64,000 nucleotides of DNA, from the NCBI RefSeq assembly GCF_017163705.1, contig NZ_JAFIWB010000020.1, forward strand, positions 38,946-102,945. Reading direction: 5' to 3'. Positions 29,628-37,799 of this stretch are shown one piece after another. The notes under the pieces were generated by a model. The model ran no database searches, was not told the DNA's origin, and was given only the letters and a program-made list of their open reading frames with translations. Each line of letters begins with the position of its first letter. The stretch's first letter is position 1. Source of the stretch: Xanthomonas bonasiae (lineage in GTDB: Bacteria > Pseudomonadota > Gammaproteobacteria > Xanthomonadales > Xanthomonadaceae). The position numbers and the translations under genes were made by a program.

Positions 29628-30001
29628 TCGGGCTGCTGCAGGTCGGGCTGTCGCTGCTGCTGATCGTCGGCTGCTTCTTCATCCTGCTTGGCGCGCTGGG
29701 CCTGGTGAAGCTGTCGGACTTCTTCAAGCGCCTGCACGCGCCGACCAAGGCCAGCACGCTGGGCGTGGGTTGCGTGCTGCTGGCTTCGGTCGGCTACCAC
29801 CTGTTCCTGGGCCAGGACCCGCAGCCGCGCGAATTGCTGATCACCGCATTCCTGTTCATCACCGCGCCGATCAGCGCGCACATGATGGCCAAGGCGGCGC
29901 TGTCGCTGATGATGGAGCAGCGGCCGCAGGTGCCCGACAGCCGCGATCATGCCGACAAGGAAGGGCTGCCGCCGGCGGCGCAGCAGGACGACGAGCGCTA
30001 A
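29624..30001 (+). CDS. mrpG: Mrp antiporter subunit G
   Basis: A 125-residue protein with three membrane helices and the MrpG segments GALGLVKLSDFFKRLHAPTKASTLGVG and FLFITAPISAHMMAKAA. A hydrophilic tail of about 25 residues follows. It closes the operon, and a REP pair with 29-bp arms begins 15 bases later, a likely transcript end. Confidence 0.93.
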   Translation: MIGLLQVGLSLLLIVGCFFILLGALGLVKLSDFFKRLHAPTKASTLGVGCVLLASVGYHLFLGQDPQPRELLITAFLFITAPISAHMMAKAALSLMMEQRPQVPDSRDHADKEGLPPAAQQDDER

Positions 30002-30016
30002 CCGCGTGGACGAAGT

Positions 30017-30091
30017 CCTGTAGGAGCGGCTTCAGCCGCGACCGGGGCGTTGCCGGTAACGTCCGGTCGCGGCTGAAGCCGCTCCTACAGG
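30017..30091. repeat. REP pair forming a 29-bp perfect inverted repeat
   Basis: Two opposed REP units (core GTAGGAGCGGCTTCAGCCGC) give arms 30017-30045 and 30063-30091 that are perfectly complementary over 29 bases. They sit between the convergent mrpG and CaCA genes and could act as a bidirectional terminator or protect mRNA 3' ends. Confidence 0.92.
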
Positions 30092-30125
30092 TGGCAGCGT
30101 CTGCACGGCTGACTCCAACCCCGCC

Positions 30126-31076
30126 TTACCCGACCAACGCCACTTCCAGCCCGACCCAGGCCAGGAACGCGACCAGCAGCACCGCGCCTTCGCCGCGGCT
30201 GATGCGCATGTCGCCGCGCAGCATCGGATACAGCACCACGCTCAGCGCCACCGCCGCCGGCAGTTCCAGGCGCACGAACGAGGCCGGCAACGGCAGCGGG
30301 CGCAGCGCCGCCATGCCGCCGATCACCACCAGCAGGTTGAACAGGCTGGAGCCGAGCACATGCCCGACCACCATGTCGCCCTGCCCGCGGCGCGCGGCGG
30401 CGATCGCGGCGGCGGCTTCCGGCAGCGCGGTGCCGATCGCCACCGGCAGCAGGCCGACCAGCAGCGGCGACAGGCCCCAGGCGGCACCGAGCCGCGGCGC
30501 CGCATCGACGACGAGCTTGGCGCCGAAATACAGCAGCACGCTCGCGATCAGCAGGCGCAGCAGGTTCAGGCCCAGCGCGGTGCGGGTCACCGCATAGCCG
30601 GACAGGCCGAGTTGGCGCGCGGCGTCCTCGCTACGCGCGCGGCGCAGCAGGAACACCACCACGCCGACGAAGCCCAGCAACAGCAACACGCCTTCCAGGC
30701 GCGAGATCGCCCCGTCCAGGCCGAAGCCGATCAGTGCCAGCGTCGCCACCGCCAGCACCAGCAGCAACGGCGCCAGCATCCGCGTGCGCACCAGCAGCGG
30801 TGCCGCCAGCGCGGCCAGCGCCAGGGTCAGGCCCAGGTTGGCGATGTTGCTGCCGACCGCATTGCCCAGCGCCAGGTCCTGCGCGCCGACCATGTAGGCG
30901 CGCGCGTTGACCGCCAGTTCCGGCAACGAGGTCCCGAACGCCACCAGCAGCAGGCCGGCGACGAACGGCGAGGCGCCGCAGCGCTGCGCCAGGCCCGAAG
31001 CCGCCTTGACGATCGAATCGCCGCCCAAGGCCAGCAGCAGCAGTCCCACCAGCACCAAGCCGATCGCGCTCGCCAT
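30126..31076 (-). CDS. CaCA-family calcium/sodium antiporter
   Basis: A 316-residue inner-membrane protein with ten or so helices and the two inverted alpha repeats of this family. The first reads AFGTSLPELAVNARAY... GNAVGSNIANLGLTLAL (about residues 46-85) and the second AIGTALPEAAAAIAAARRGQGDMVVGHVLGSSLFNLLVVIG (about 205-245). The paired GTSLPE/GTALPE glutamates are the ion ligands. It resembles YrbG. The start at 31076 has AGGGGA upstream; longer starts at 31094 and 31148 are less likely. The leader contains two strong hairpins. Confidence 0.9.
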   Translation of the reverse strand: MASAIGLVLVGLLLLALGGDSIVKAASGLAQRCGASPFVAGLLLVAFGTSLPELAVNARAYMVGAQDLALGNAVGSNIANLGLTLALAALAAPLLVRTRMLAPLLLVLAVATLALIGFGLDGAISRLEGVLLLLGFVGVVVFLLRRARSEDAARQLGLSGYAVTRTALGLNLLRLLIASVLLYFGAKLVVDAAPRLGAAWGLSPLLVGLLPVAIGTALPEAAAAIAAARRGQGDMVVGHVLGSSLFNLLVVIGGMAALRPLPLPASFVRLELPAAVALSVVLYPMLRGDMRISRGEGAVLLVAFLAWVGLEVALVG

Positions 31077-31187
31077 CGCCCATCCCCTCGCCATTACGAT
31101 GCGCGATTCTATGCGCAGCGCGGATGATGCGGCCGTCATCGTGGCCACCGGGCGGGGGTCGGCTGGCTGGCCAGACGGATTTCTTCG

Positions 31188-31274
31188 GGGGAAAAGGGTG
31201 CCGGCGGCGTGGATCGCAACCGCCGCCGCCGCACCTGTAAAGCCCGCGGACCGGCGAGCCGGTCAAGCTCGCGG
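31188..31274 (-). promoter_or_regulatory. Structured leader upstream of the CaCA antiporter gene
   Basis: On the minus strand, hairpin 1 (31244-31274) pairs CCGCG...CGCGG outside GACCGG-CTCG-CCGGTC, with a five-base bulge. Hairpin 2 (31197-31235) is a 12-bp stem with one bulge and a 14-base loop, followed by CTTTTCCCC. It lies 110-200 bases upstream of the antiporter start. It may be a metal-responsive leader, or the trailer of the imm11-like gene that ends at 31342. It does not contain the GGGGAGUAG core of the yybP-ykoY manganese riboswitch. Confidence 0.4.
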
Positions 31275-31341
31275 TCGAATTCCTGAAGGAAACAAAAAAC
31301 AGCGACAAGGCCCTTCCATCAACCAACCCACCCCGCTTATC

Positions 31342-31911
31342 TCACACTCGAATACCGTTGGAGCAGTCCACAAACCGCAAGCCTTCAAGCCCGGAAGCCT
31401 CGCATTGCTGTTTCAGCTGCTGGGAAACGAAAATGCGCTGCGAGCTTTCCTGGGCCCGGACGAGGTGGTGACCCGCCAAGGCCTCAGGCGGCAGGCTCTG
31501 AAGCGTTGTGAATCGCAGAGGTCCATCAGGCATAAAGCCGAACATGGGGGCATGCCGGGAGTGTTCGAGGTCGATGCAAGGCACCGTCTGGATCACATTG
31601 AAGACGTGGAAGCCCTGCAACCGTTCCTCCTTGAGGTAGACGTCGGCGGGAAACAATTGAACGTCGTCCGGATATTGGCGCAACACCTCCGCCATTGCCT
31701 GGCTGACGAATTCGAGCGTGTCGCTTTGAAGGAGATCGAACGCCAGCAGGCGCGACTTGCTTACTTTCTTGTTGTTTCTGAAGGTCGGAGTGGCAGCAAC
31801 CGACGATTGCGTTTCGCCACTGATGAACAGCAGATGGTCGGGCGAGAGCGTCTGGTCGTATTTGAACCAGAAAATTTCCGAGTAGCTCTCACTGATGTCC
31901 AATAGGTACAT
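31342..31911 (-). CDS. Imm11-like (DUF1629) immunity-type protein, orphan
   Basis: A 189-residue soluble protein from the ATG at 31911, which has AGGGA six bases upstream. It reads MYLLDISESYSEIFWF at the start, has a FDLLQSDTLEFVSQAMAEVL helix in the middle, and ends with GLEGLRFVDCSNGIRV. Overall pattern and length resemble the Imm11/DUF1629 group of polymorphic-toxin immunity proteins. No toxin gene lies upstream; the next gene is an unrelated lipoprotein. Base composition is lower in GC than the neighbours, suggesting transfer. The family call is from pattern memory and is tentative. Confidence 0.6.
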   Translation of the reverse strand: MYLLDISESYSEIFWFKYDQTLSPDHLLFISGETQSSVAATPTFRNNKKVSKSRLLAFDLLQSDTLEFVSQAMAEVLRQYPDDVQLFPADVYLKEERLQGFHVFNVIQTVPCIDLEHSRHAPMFGFMPDGPLRFTTLQSLPPEALAGHHLVRAQESSQRIFVSQQLKQQCEASGLEGLRFVDCSNGIRV

Positions 31912-31983
31912 GGCATTCCCTGCAGCGACCTGCACGCGTTGATCTTTAATCCAGGCGCGGTGATAACCGGCTTGACGCCTGCG

Positions 31984-32637
31984 CTAGCCGCAGCCTTCAA
32001 CGTAGTCCACCTGCGGCGGCAGGCCCACGCGCCAAGAGGTGGCCTTGCCCGCGGCGTCGGTCTCGAACACCAGGACGCCGGACTGGGCAGTGCTGCCAGC
32101 GATGCGCAGGACCTTGCCGCCTTCGATGTACTTGTGCGGCTGCTCTTCCACGCGTCCAGCGTACAGCGCGCGCAGTTGCGCCAGGTCCATGCCGACCTTG
32201 CCGCCGCCCGGGGCGGTTTCCTTGGCGGTGCGCACGTCGTAGCGGACCAGCTTGTCGGCTTCGAACATCAGGCCGAAGTCGTTGCCGCCCTTGGCCCAGC
32301 GCGGCCTGAGGACGTGGCAGCCGCCCGTCTCGCCGGGCTGCCCATCGAGTTCGCCGCCCCAGGCCGCGCGCGCCTGCGCCGCGCTCATGCCCAGGCGCAG
32401 GTCGCCATAGCCATCGTCGCGAGCCAGCTGACGCTCGGCCGGGGCCATCTCCGGCGGCATCGCCGCGGCCGGGGCCTGCGCCGGGGGCACGTCGGTGTCG
32501 GGCTGGTCCAGCGCCGGCGGCGGCAAGGCGCCATCGTCCGCCGCGACGGGCGCGGGCGGTGGCGCGGACGGCGGCGACTTGTCGCAGGCGCTCAGCGCGA
32601 GCAGCAGCAATGCAGCGGCGGGCAGGGTCGGCTTCAT
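31984..32637 (-). CDS. Hypothetical lipoprotein
   Basis: A 217-residue lipoprotein with signal MKPTLPAAALLLLALSAC (lipobox LSAC, acylated Cys18). A Pro/Ala-rich linker runs to about residue 70. The globular domain contains GYGDLRLGMSAAQARAAWGG, a pattern common in small periplasmic beta-fold proteins of xanthomonads. It also has CHVLRPRW and a C-terminal YVEGCG, so one disulfide is likely. Function unknown. The start at 32637 is chosen because it begins the signal peptide. Confidence 0.8.
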   Translation of the reverse strand: MKPTLPAAALLLLALSACDKSPPSAPPPAPVAADDGALPPPALDQPDTDVPPAQAPAAAMPPEMAPAERQLARDDGYGDLRLGMSAAQARAAWGGELDGQPGETGGCHVLRPRWAKGGNDFGLMFEADKLVRYDVRTAKETAPGGGKVGMDLAQLRALYAGRVEEQPHKYIEGGKVLRIAGSTAQSGVLVFETDAAGKATSWRVGLPPQVDYVEGCG

Positions 32638-32886
32638 CGCAGTTCCTCGCAAGAGCAGTGCATAGGCTAGCGCGCGCGCCGCGCGCATGCACTGACTGCA
32701 TTGCGGAATCGCGATGCAGACCCGTCATCTCATCGCCATCGCTCGTGGCGGCAGTGGCAGTGGCTGCGTCAGCGCCGCATCGCGTCGCGCCGCACGAACG
32801 CGCCTCCTACGACAGCCGACCTGCGTCGCCTGTCATCAGTGTTTCACCGCCGATCGCCAAGCTTCTTCCCTTCCGGTACCGCCACC

Positions 32887-33402
32887 ATGCATCCGCGCAA
32901 GACCGCCCTCGCCCTCGCGGCACTGCAATCCCACGCCGCGCCGCTGGACATGCGCCAGCGCCGTGTCCTGATCCTGGCCGACGGCCAGCGCAGCGTCGAC
33001 GAGCTGGCCGCGCTGGGCGGCAGCAACGCCGCGGCGATCGTGCAGTCGCTGTTGCGGCAGGGCTATCTGGACGACGGCCGCGCAACCGCCGGACCGCCCC
33101 CGGCCGCGACGCCGCCCGCGCCCGCCATCGCGCCGGCGGATCCGCGTCGCGCGCTGCTCAACGCGCGCATGTATCTGCTCGACCTGCTGCAACTGCAGCG
33201 CCATCCGGCTTCGCGCCCGTTGCAGCAGCAGTTGCGCGACGCGCGCGAGGAAGCGGCCACGCTGCAGGCGATCGCGGACGCGCTGCGGGCGATGCCGGAA
33301 ATGACCTCCGAGCGCTATGCGCAACGCATCCGCGAGCGCGTGCTGGAGGTGCTGCCGGCACCGCTGCACGCGCCGCTAAACGCATCGCTGGAAGCCGCCT
33401 GA
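32887..33402 (+). CDS. Hypothetical protein with N-terminal helical domain
   Basis: A 171-residue soluble protein. Residues 1-62 (RQRRVLILADGQRSVDELAALGGSN... SLLRQGYLDDG) have the spacing of a small winged-helix module. A Pro/Ala linker (65-85) separates it from a helical C-terminal domain with ALLNARMYLLDLLQLQRH. The layout resembles a regulator or an assembly factor, but no family was identified. Upstream, 32638-32886 holds only the two divergent promoters. Confidence 0.65.
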   Translation: MHPRKTALALAALQSHAAPLDMRQRRVLILADGQRSVDELAALGGSNAAAIVQSLLRQGYLDDGRATAGPPPAATPPAPAIAPADPRRALLNARMYLLDLLQLQRHPASRPLQQQLRDAREEAATLQAIADALRAMPEMTSERYAQRIRERVLEVLPAPLHAPLNASLEAA

Positions 33403-33463
33403 GCGCGTCGTCGCAGGTGTCGGCCCGCGTGCGACGCGGACCGGATGGCCCGCGCCGCAGCGC

Positions 33464-34762
33464 TCAGGGCGTGCGGAAGTTGCGCCGCAGGCCCTGCCAG
33501 CATTGCTGGTAGTCGCGCTGGCGATGCGCCGCCGCCAATGCCTGCGCGGTCGGGCGCAGCACCGCGCGGGTCTCGAACATGAAGGCCATGGTGTCGGCGA
33601 TCACGTCCGGCCGCGACAGGTCCGCCTGCGAGGCCTTGTCGAAGGTCGCCGCATCCGGGCCATGCCCGCTCATGCAGTTGTGCAGCGAGGCGCCGCCGGG
33701 GGCGAAGCCTTCGGCCTTGGCGTCGTAGACGCCGTGGACCAGGCCCATGAACTCGCTGGCCACGTTGCGGTGGAACCACGGCGGCCGGAACGTGTGCTGC
33801 GCCACCAGCCAGCGCGGCGGAAAGATCGCGACGTCCAGGTTGGCGGTGCCCGGCGTGTCGCTGGGCGCGGTGAGCACGGTGAAGATGCTGGGATCGGGAT
33901 GGTCGAAGCTGATCGAGCCGATGGTGTTGAAGCGGCGCAGATCGTACTTGTACGGCGCGTAGTTGCCGTGCCAGGCGACCACGTCCAGGGGCGAATGCGC
34001 GATCGGCGCCTGCCACAGGTGGCCCTGGAACTTGGCGATCAGCGCGAAGTCGCCTTCGTCTTCCTCGTAGGCGGCCACCGGGGTCAGGAAATCGCGCGGA
34101 TTGGCCAGGCCGTTGGCGCCGATCGGCCCCAGGTCGGGCAGCCGCAGCAGCGCGCCGAAGTTCTCGCACACGTAGCCGCGCGCCTGCCCGTCGGGCAGCG
34201 CGACGCGGAAGCGCACGCCGCGCGGGATCACCGCGATCTCCTGCGGTTCCAGCTCCAGCATGCCCAGTTCGGTGTGCAGCTGCAGCCGGCCCAGCTGCGG
34301 CACGATCAGCAGTTCGGCGTCGGCGTCGTAGAAGAAACGCCCCTGCATCGACGCGTTGGCCGCGTACAGATGCACCGCCACGCCATGCTGCGCCTCGGCC
34401 GAACCGTTGCCGGCCATCGTGTACAGGCCATCGACGAAATCCACCGCGGTCTGCGGCAGCGGCAACGGACTCCAGCGCAGTTGGTCCGGCGACACCGGTC
34501 CGGCATTGAAGTCGTTGTGGAAGCCGGCAGCCTGGGTGTACGCGGCGAAGCCGCCGTGCAGCGCCGCCGGACGGATCCGGTACAGCCAGCTGCGCCGGTT
34601 GACGCCGCGCGGCGCGGTGAACGCGGTGCCCGACAGCTGCTCGGCGTACAGGCCATGAGCCACGCGCTGCGGCGAGTTCTGCCCGACCGGCAGCGCGCCC
34701 GGTACCGCCTCTGTGGCGAATTCGTTGCCGAAGCCGGACATGTAGCGATGATGGTCATGCAT
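33464..34762 (-). CDS. hmgA: Homogentisate 1,2-dioxygenase
   Basis: Opens the ring of homogentisate to maleylacetoacetate in tyrosine catabolism. The 432-residue protein matches the family length. It shows [50 protein letters not shown], the iron-binding region with [18 protein letters not shown] (His and Glu ligands), and [11 protein letters not shown]. The ATG at 34762 lies seven residues before the conserved MSGFGNEF. It would normally follow hppD directly; a DUF559 gene intervenes here. Confidence 0.96.
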   Translation of the reverse strand: MHDHHRYMSGFGNEFATEAVPGALPVGQNSPQRVAHGLYAEQLSGTAFTAPRGVNRRSWLYRIRPAALHGGFAAYTQAAGFHNDFNAGPVSPDQLRWSPLPLPQTAVDFVDGLYTMAGNGSAEAQHGVAVHLYAANASMQGRFFYDADAELLIVPQLGRLQLHTELGMLELEPQEIAVIPRGVRFRVALPDGQARGYVCENFGALLRLPDLGPIGANGLANPRDFLTPVAAYEEDEGDFALIAKFQGHLWQAPIAHSPLDVVAWHGNYAPYKYDLRRFNTIGSISFDHPDPSIFTVLTAPSDTPGTANLDVAIFPPRWLVAQHTFRPPWFHRNVASEFMGLVHGVYDAKAEGFAPGGASLHNCMSGHGPDAATFDKASQADLSRPDVIADTMAFMFETRAVLRPTAQALAAAHRQRDYQQCWQGLRRNFRTP

Positions 34763-34782
34763 GAACTTTAGCCTTCGCGAGA

Positions 34783-35250
34783 TCAAGCCCCTCTCCCATC
34801 GGCGACCAAAGGAAGTCCCCGTGGGAGAGAGGGGTTGGGGTGAGGGTACGGAGCCACCATAACGCCGCAAATTACCTGAATCACGGCGTCCGTCGACAGC
34901 AGCACATCGTTGTTCCAGAAGCGGACGATTCGCCAGCCTTGCGACTCAAGCCAGCGCGTTCTCGCCGCATCGCGTGGTTCGCCGTGTTGCGAGCCATCGA
35001 GCTCGACGATCAGCCTGGATGCGACACAGCAAAAATCAGCGACATAGGGAGGAACAGGATACTGGCGCCGAAACTTGAAGCCTTGCAATTGGCCGCCTCT
35101 CAGGCAACTCCACAGTTTGCGTTCGGCGTCGGTCATAGTCCGACGCAGCAAGCGTGCGTTTTCCAGTGTTGAAGTGGGGAGCGGCGGTTTGCTCTCATTG
35201 AGCCACCGTACCCTCACCCCAACCCCTCTCCCGATGGGAGAGGGGCTCAA
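34783..35250 (-). CDS. DUF559 (Vsr-like) endonuclease-domain protein in a repeat-flanked cassette
   Basis: A reading frame of 155 residues whose core is a DUF559 domain: [35 protein letters not shown], then [20 protein letters not shown] and [12 protein letters not shown]. The Glu/Asp/His set resembles the very-short-patch-repair nuclease fold. Both ends of the frame run into inverted copies of an interspersed repeat, so the first 15 and last 20 residues are repeat-encoded. The true start may be internal (for example ATG at 35136). It sits between hppD and hmgA, which are normally neighbours. Confidence 0.75.
   Translation of the reverse strand: MSPSPIGRGVGVRVRWLNESKPPLPTSTLENARLLRRTMTDAERKLWSCLRGGQLQGFKFRRQYPVPPYVADFCCVASRLIVELDGSQHGEPRDAARTRWLESQGWRIVRFWNNDVLLSTDAVIQVICGVMVAPYPHPNPSLPRGLPLVADGRGA
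34789..34859. repeat. Interspersed repeat, left flank of the DUF559 cassette
   Basis: Contains GAGAGGGGTTGGGGTGAGGG then TACGGAGCCACC. The right flank at 35199-35246 carries the same sequence in the opposite orientation. Related copies occur near 44272 and 56485. Confidence 0.85.
35199..35246. repeat. Interspersed repeat, right flank of the DUF559 cassette
   Basis: Reads AGCCACCGTACCCTCACCCC then AACCCCTCTCCCGATGGGAG, an inverted copy of the left flank including the GCCACC outer part. A short local palindrome (CCCCTCTCCC..GGGAGAGGGG) ends it. Confidence 0.85.
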
Positions 35251-35280
35251 GCGCTTATCGGCATTCGCCGCGGTATCGCG

Positions 35281-36393
35281 TCAGAGCACGCCGCGCTTCA
35301 TCTGATCGCGCTCGATGCTCTCGAACAGTGCCTGGAAGTTGCCTTCGCCGAAGCCTTCGTTGCCCTTGCGCTGGATGATCTCGAAGAAGATCGGGCCGAT
35401 GCAGTTCTGGGTGAAGATCTGCAGCAGCTTGCGCTGCTTGGTCTCCGGGTCGGCGTCGATCAGGATCTTGTTCCTGGCCAGCCGCGCCACGTCTTCGCCG
35501 TGGTTGGGAATGCGCTGGTCGATCACTTCGAAGTACGCGTCCGGGGTATCCAGGAACTCCACGCCGGCCGCGCGCATCCGCTCCACGGTCTCGTAGATGT
35601 CGTCGGTGAAGCAGGCGATGTGCTGGATGCCTTCGCCGTGGTAGGCGTCCAGGTATTCGTTGATCTGGCTCTTCGGATCGGACGATTCGTTGAGCGGGAT
35701 GCGCACCACGCCGTCCGGCGCGGTCATCGCCTTGGAGGTCAGCCCGGTCTTGGCGCCCTTGATGTCGAAGTAGCGAATCTCGCGGAAGTTGAACAGGCGC
35801 TCGTAGTAGTCCGACCAGCGCTGCATGTTGCCGAAGTAGAGGTTATGGGTCAGGTGGTCGATGAAGGTCAGGCCGAAACCAGCCGGATGCGGCTCGGCGC
35901 CGGGCACCGGTTCGAAGTCGGCGTACACCGAGCCCTTATCGCCATAGCGGTCGACCAGGTACAGCATGCAGTCGCCGATGCCCTTGACCACCGGCGCCGG
36001 CACCGCGCGGGTGTCGGCCTTGTCGCCGATGGCCTCGCCGCCGTTCTCCAGCACCTTGGCGAACACCTCCTCGGCCGGATGCCGGAAGCGGATCGCGAAA
36101 CCGCAGGCGCACGGCCCGTGCGCGGCGGCGAAATCGGCGGCGAACGACTCCGGGTCTTCGTTGACCAGGAAGTTGACCCCGCCCTGCCGGTACACGGTGA
36201 TCGCACGGCTGCGATGGCGCAGCACCGCGCTGAAGCCCATGCTGCGGAAGTAGGCGTGCAACCGTTCGCCCTGCCCGGCCGGCGCGGCGAACTCGACGAA
36301 CTCGAAGCCGTCGATGCCCATCGGGTTCTCGAAGGTGGTGACCTGCATGCCCAGGTTGGCCGGCTGGGACGGATACTGCGGTTGTGCGCTCAT
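35281..36393 (-). CDS. hppD: 4-hydroxyphenylpyruvate dioxygenase
   Basis: Converts 4-hydroxyphenylpyruvate to homogentisate, the step before HmgA. The 370-residue non-heme iron enzyme shows DGFEFVEFAAP, GLTFIDHLTHNLYFG (first His ligand), GEGIQHIACFTDDI (second His) and QNCIGPIFFEIIQRKGNEGFGEGNF (Glu ligand and C-terminal signature). A GGAG lies seven bases upstream of the ATG. It is divergent from a MarR gene, with a palindromic site between them. Confidence 0.96.
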   Translation of the reverse strand: MSAQPQYPSQPANLGMQVTTFENPMGIDGFEFVEFAAPAGQGERLHAYFRSMGFSAVLRHRSRAITVYRQGGVNFLVNEDPESFAADFAAAHGPCACGFAIRFRHPAEEVFAKVLENGGEAIGDKADTRAVPAPVVKGIGDCMLYLVDRYGDKGSVYADFEPVPGAEPHPAGFGLTFIDHLTHNLYFGNMQRWSDYYERLFNFREIRYFDIKGAKTGLTSKAMTAPDGVVRIPLNESSDPKSQINEYLDAYHGEGIQHIACFTDDIYETVERMRAAGVEFLDTPDAYFEVIDQRIPNHGEDVARLARNKILIDADPETKQRKLLQIFTQNCIGPIFFEIIQRKGNEGFGEGNFQALFESIERDQMKRGVL

Positions 36394-36491
36394 GGCTCGT
36401 CTCCTGGAGGACGCGGGCAGCGCCCGGCCGAAATTTCGGATGCGGACGGACGCCAGACTCGCGAGAATGGACAGTAGTCTCCTCCGTTATA

Positions 36492-36505
36492 GTTACAAAT
36501 GAAAC
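36492..36505. promoter_or_regulatory. Candidate MarR operator between hppD and its regulator
   Basis: GTTACAAATGAAAC is an imperfect palindrome with 10 of 14 positions symmetric (GTT-x-CA-xx-TG-x-AAC read on the minus strand). It lies in the 134-base divergent space, 22 bases before the MarR start, and in an AT-rich patch likely to hold both promoters. Confidence 0.45.
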
Positions 36506-36527
36506 CACCAGCAAGGTGCAATGCAGC

Positions 36528-37016
36528 ATGACGTCGATCGCCCCCAACGCCCCGCCCGCGCCCGAGCAGCCCTCGCTCGACCTGGAGCAGTTCCTGCCCT
36601 ACCGCATCAGCGTGCTGTCCAACCGGATCAGCAGCAACATCGCCCGCGTCTACGGCGAGCGCTACGGCATGGCGGTGACCGAATGGCGGGTGATGGCGGT
36701 GCTGGCGCTGTACCCGGGGCTGTCGGCCGGCGAGGTGTCCGAGCGCACCGCGATGGACAAGGTGGCGGTGAGCCGCGCGGTGGCACGATTGCTGGAACGC
36801 GGCTTCATCCAGCGCGAGACCCATGGCGACGACCGCCGCCGCTCGGTGCTGCACCTGTCCGAGGCGGGGGTGGAGGTCTACCAGGTGATCGCGCCGATGG
36901 TGCTGGAATGCGAGCGCCGCCTGCTGGCGCCGTTCAACGAGGAGGAGCAGCGCGTGCTGAACCGGCTGATCGATCGGCTGGCGGCCGAAGGGCTGCCGAG
37001 CATGACCGGCAAGTGA
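36528..37016 (+). CDS. MarR-family regulator, probable hppD/hmgA repressor
   Basis: A 162-residue dimeric winged-helix regulator. The sequence runs LPYRISVLSNRISSNIARVYGERYGMAVTEWRVMAVLALYPGLSAGEV, with recognition helix DKVAVSRAVARLLERGFI and wing HGDDRRRSVLHLSEAG. Divergent placement from hppD and similarity to HpdR-type proteins suggest it represses tyrosine catabolism until 4-hydroxyphenylpyruvate or homogentisate binds. That ligand is inferred. Confidence 0.9.
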   Translation: MTSIAPNAPPAPEQPSLDLEQFLPYRISVLSNRISSNIARVYGERYGMAVTEWRVMAVLALYPGLSAGEVSERTAMDKVAVSRAVARLLERGFIQRETHGDDRRRSVLHLSEAGVEVYQVIAPMVLECERRLLAPFNEEEQRVLNRLIDRLAAEGLPSMTGK

Positions 37017-37058
37017 GGAAGGCACGGCGCCTGCCTGAAGCGGGCGCTGCCGCGGGCC

Positions 37059-37130
37059 CCTGTAGGAGCGGCTTCAGCCGCGACAGACGCTATCGCTAAC
37101 GCCCGTCGCGGCTGAAGCCGCTCCTGCAGG
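37059..37130. repeat. REP pair between convergent genes
   Basis: Opposed REP units at 37059-37084 and 37105-37130 pair over 26 bases with one mismatch. They separate the convergent MarR and thioredoxin-like genes. Confidence 0.9.
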
Positions 37131-37174
37131 GAGCACGCGCCTTTCAGCGACCCGGGAAAACGCCCGGGCTGCGC

Positions 37175-37783
37175 TCAGGTCTTCGGCGGCGCCCACTGCT
37201 TGAGGAAGTCGAAGAACTTCTTGCGGTCGTAGCCCTCGCCCTTTTCCAGCTCGCCGGTGAGCTGCGAGTGCAGCAGCTTGCCGTCGGCATCGAGCACCAG
37301 CAGGTGCGGATAGGCCTCGATCTTCGGGTACTGGGCCAGGAACGCTTCGTTCTTGTTTTCGTCGCTGTAGTTGACCTTGACCCACACGTAGTTGGCGTCG
37401 CGGAAGCTGCGCACCTCGGCGTCGCCCTCGATGAAGTCGTCGAGGATGTGGCATCGCGCGCACGACTCGCCGCCCACGTCGAGCAGGATGCGCTTGCCGC
37501 CGCGCTTGGCTTCCACTTCGGCCGTTTCCAGGTCGTTGGCCGGATCGCGGTTCGGATCGAACTGCGCGCCCAGCGCCGCCGCCGCGGCCACATCGGCGGC
37601 GGCGGGCGTGTTGCCCGAAGCCACCGGCTGGTTCGGATCGGCCACCGGCGGCTTCTGCACCGAGGTGTCCAGCGGCTTGGCCGGCGCCTGTTCCGGCTCC
37701 GGCGCAGGCGCCTTGCCGCAGCCGCCCAGGGCCAGCATCAGCGCAGCCACGCTGCCTATCGTCTTGATCGTCTTGTTCGACAT
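37175..37783 (-). CDS. Thioredoxin-fold lipoprotein
   Basis: A 202-residue lipoprotein with lipobox LALGGC (acylated Cys22) and a proline-rich linker to about residue 75. The thioredoxin-like domain (about 85-202) contains a CxxC in GGESCARCHILDDFI and the segment EAYPHLLVLDADGKLL, which holds the cis-proline. It resembles the Thioredoxin_7/DsbD-gamma group and should handle disulfides in the periplasm. It ends at a REP pair and follows the POT transporter gene by 16 bases. Confidence 0.87.
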   Translation of the reverse strand: MSNKTIKTIGSVAALMLALGGCGKAPAPEPEQAPAKPLDTSVQKPPVADPNQPVASGNTPAAADVAAAAALGAQFDPNRDPANDLETAEVEAKRGGKRILLDVGGESCARCHILDDFIEGDAEVRSFRDANYVWVKVNYSDENKNEAFLAQYPKIEAYPHLLVLDADGKLLHSQLTGELEKGEGYDRKKFFDFLKQWAPPKT

Positions 37784-37799
37784 TGCGATCTACCTCACG

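Noticed and set aside
31188..31274. yybP-ykoY manganese riboswitch upstream of the CaCA gene
   Set aside because: The conserved GGGGAGUAG core and its partner strand are absent.
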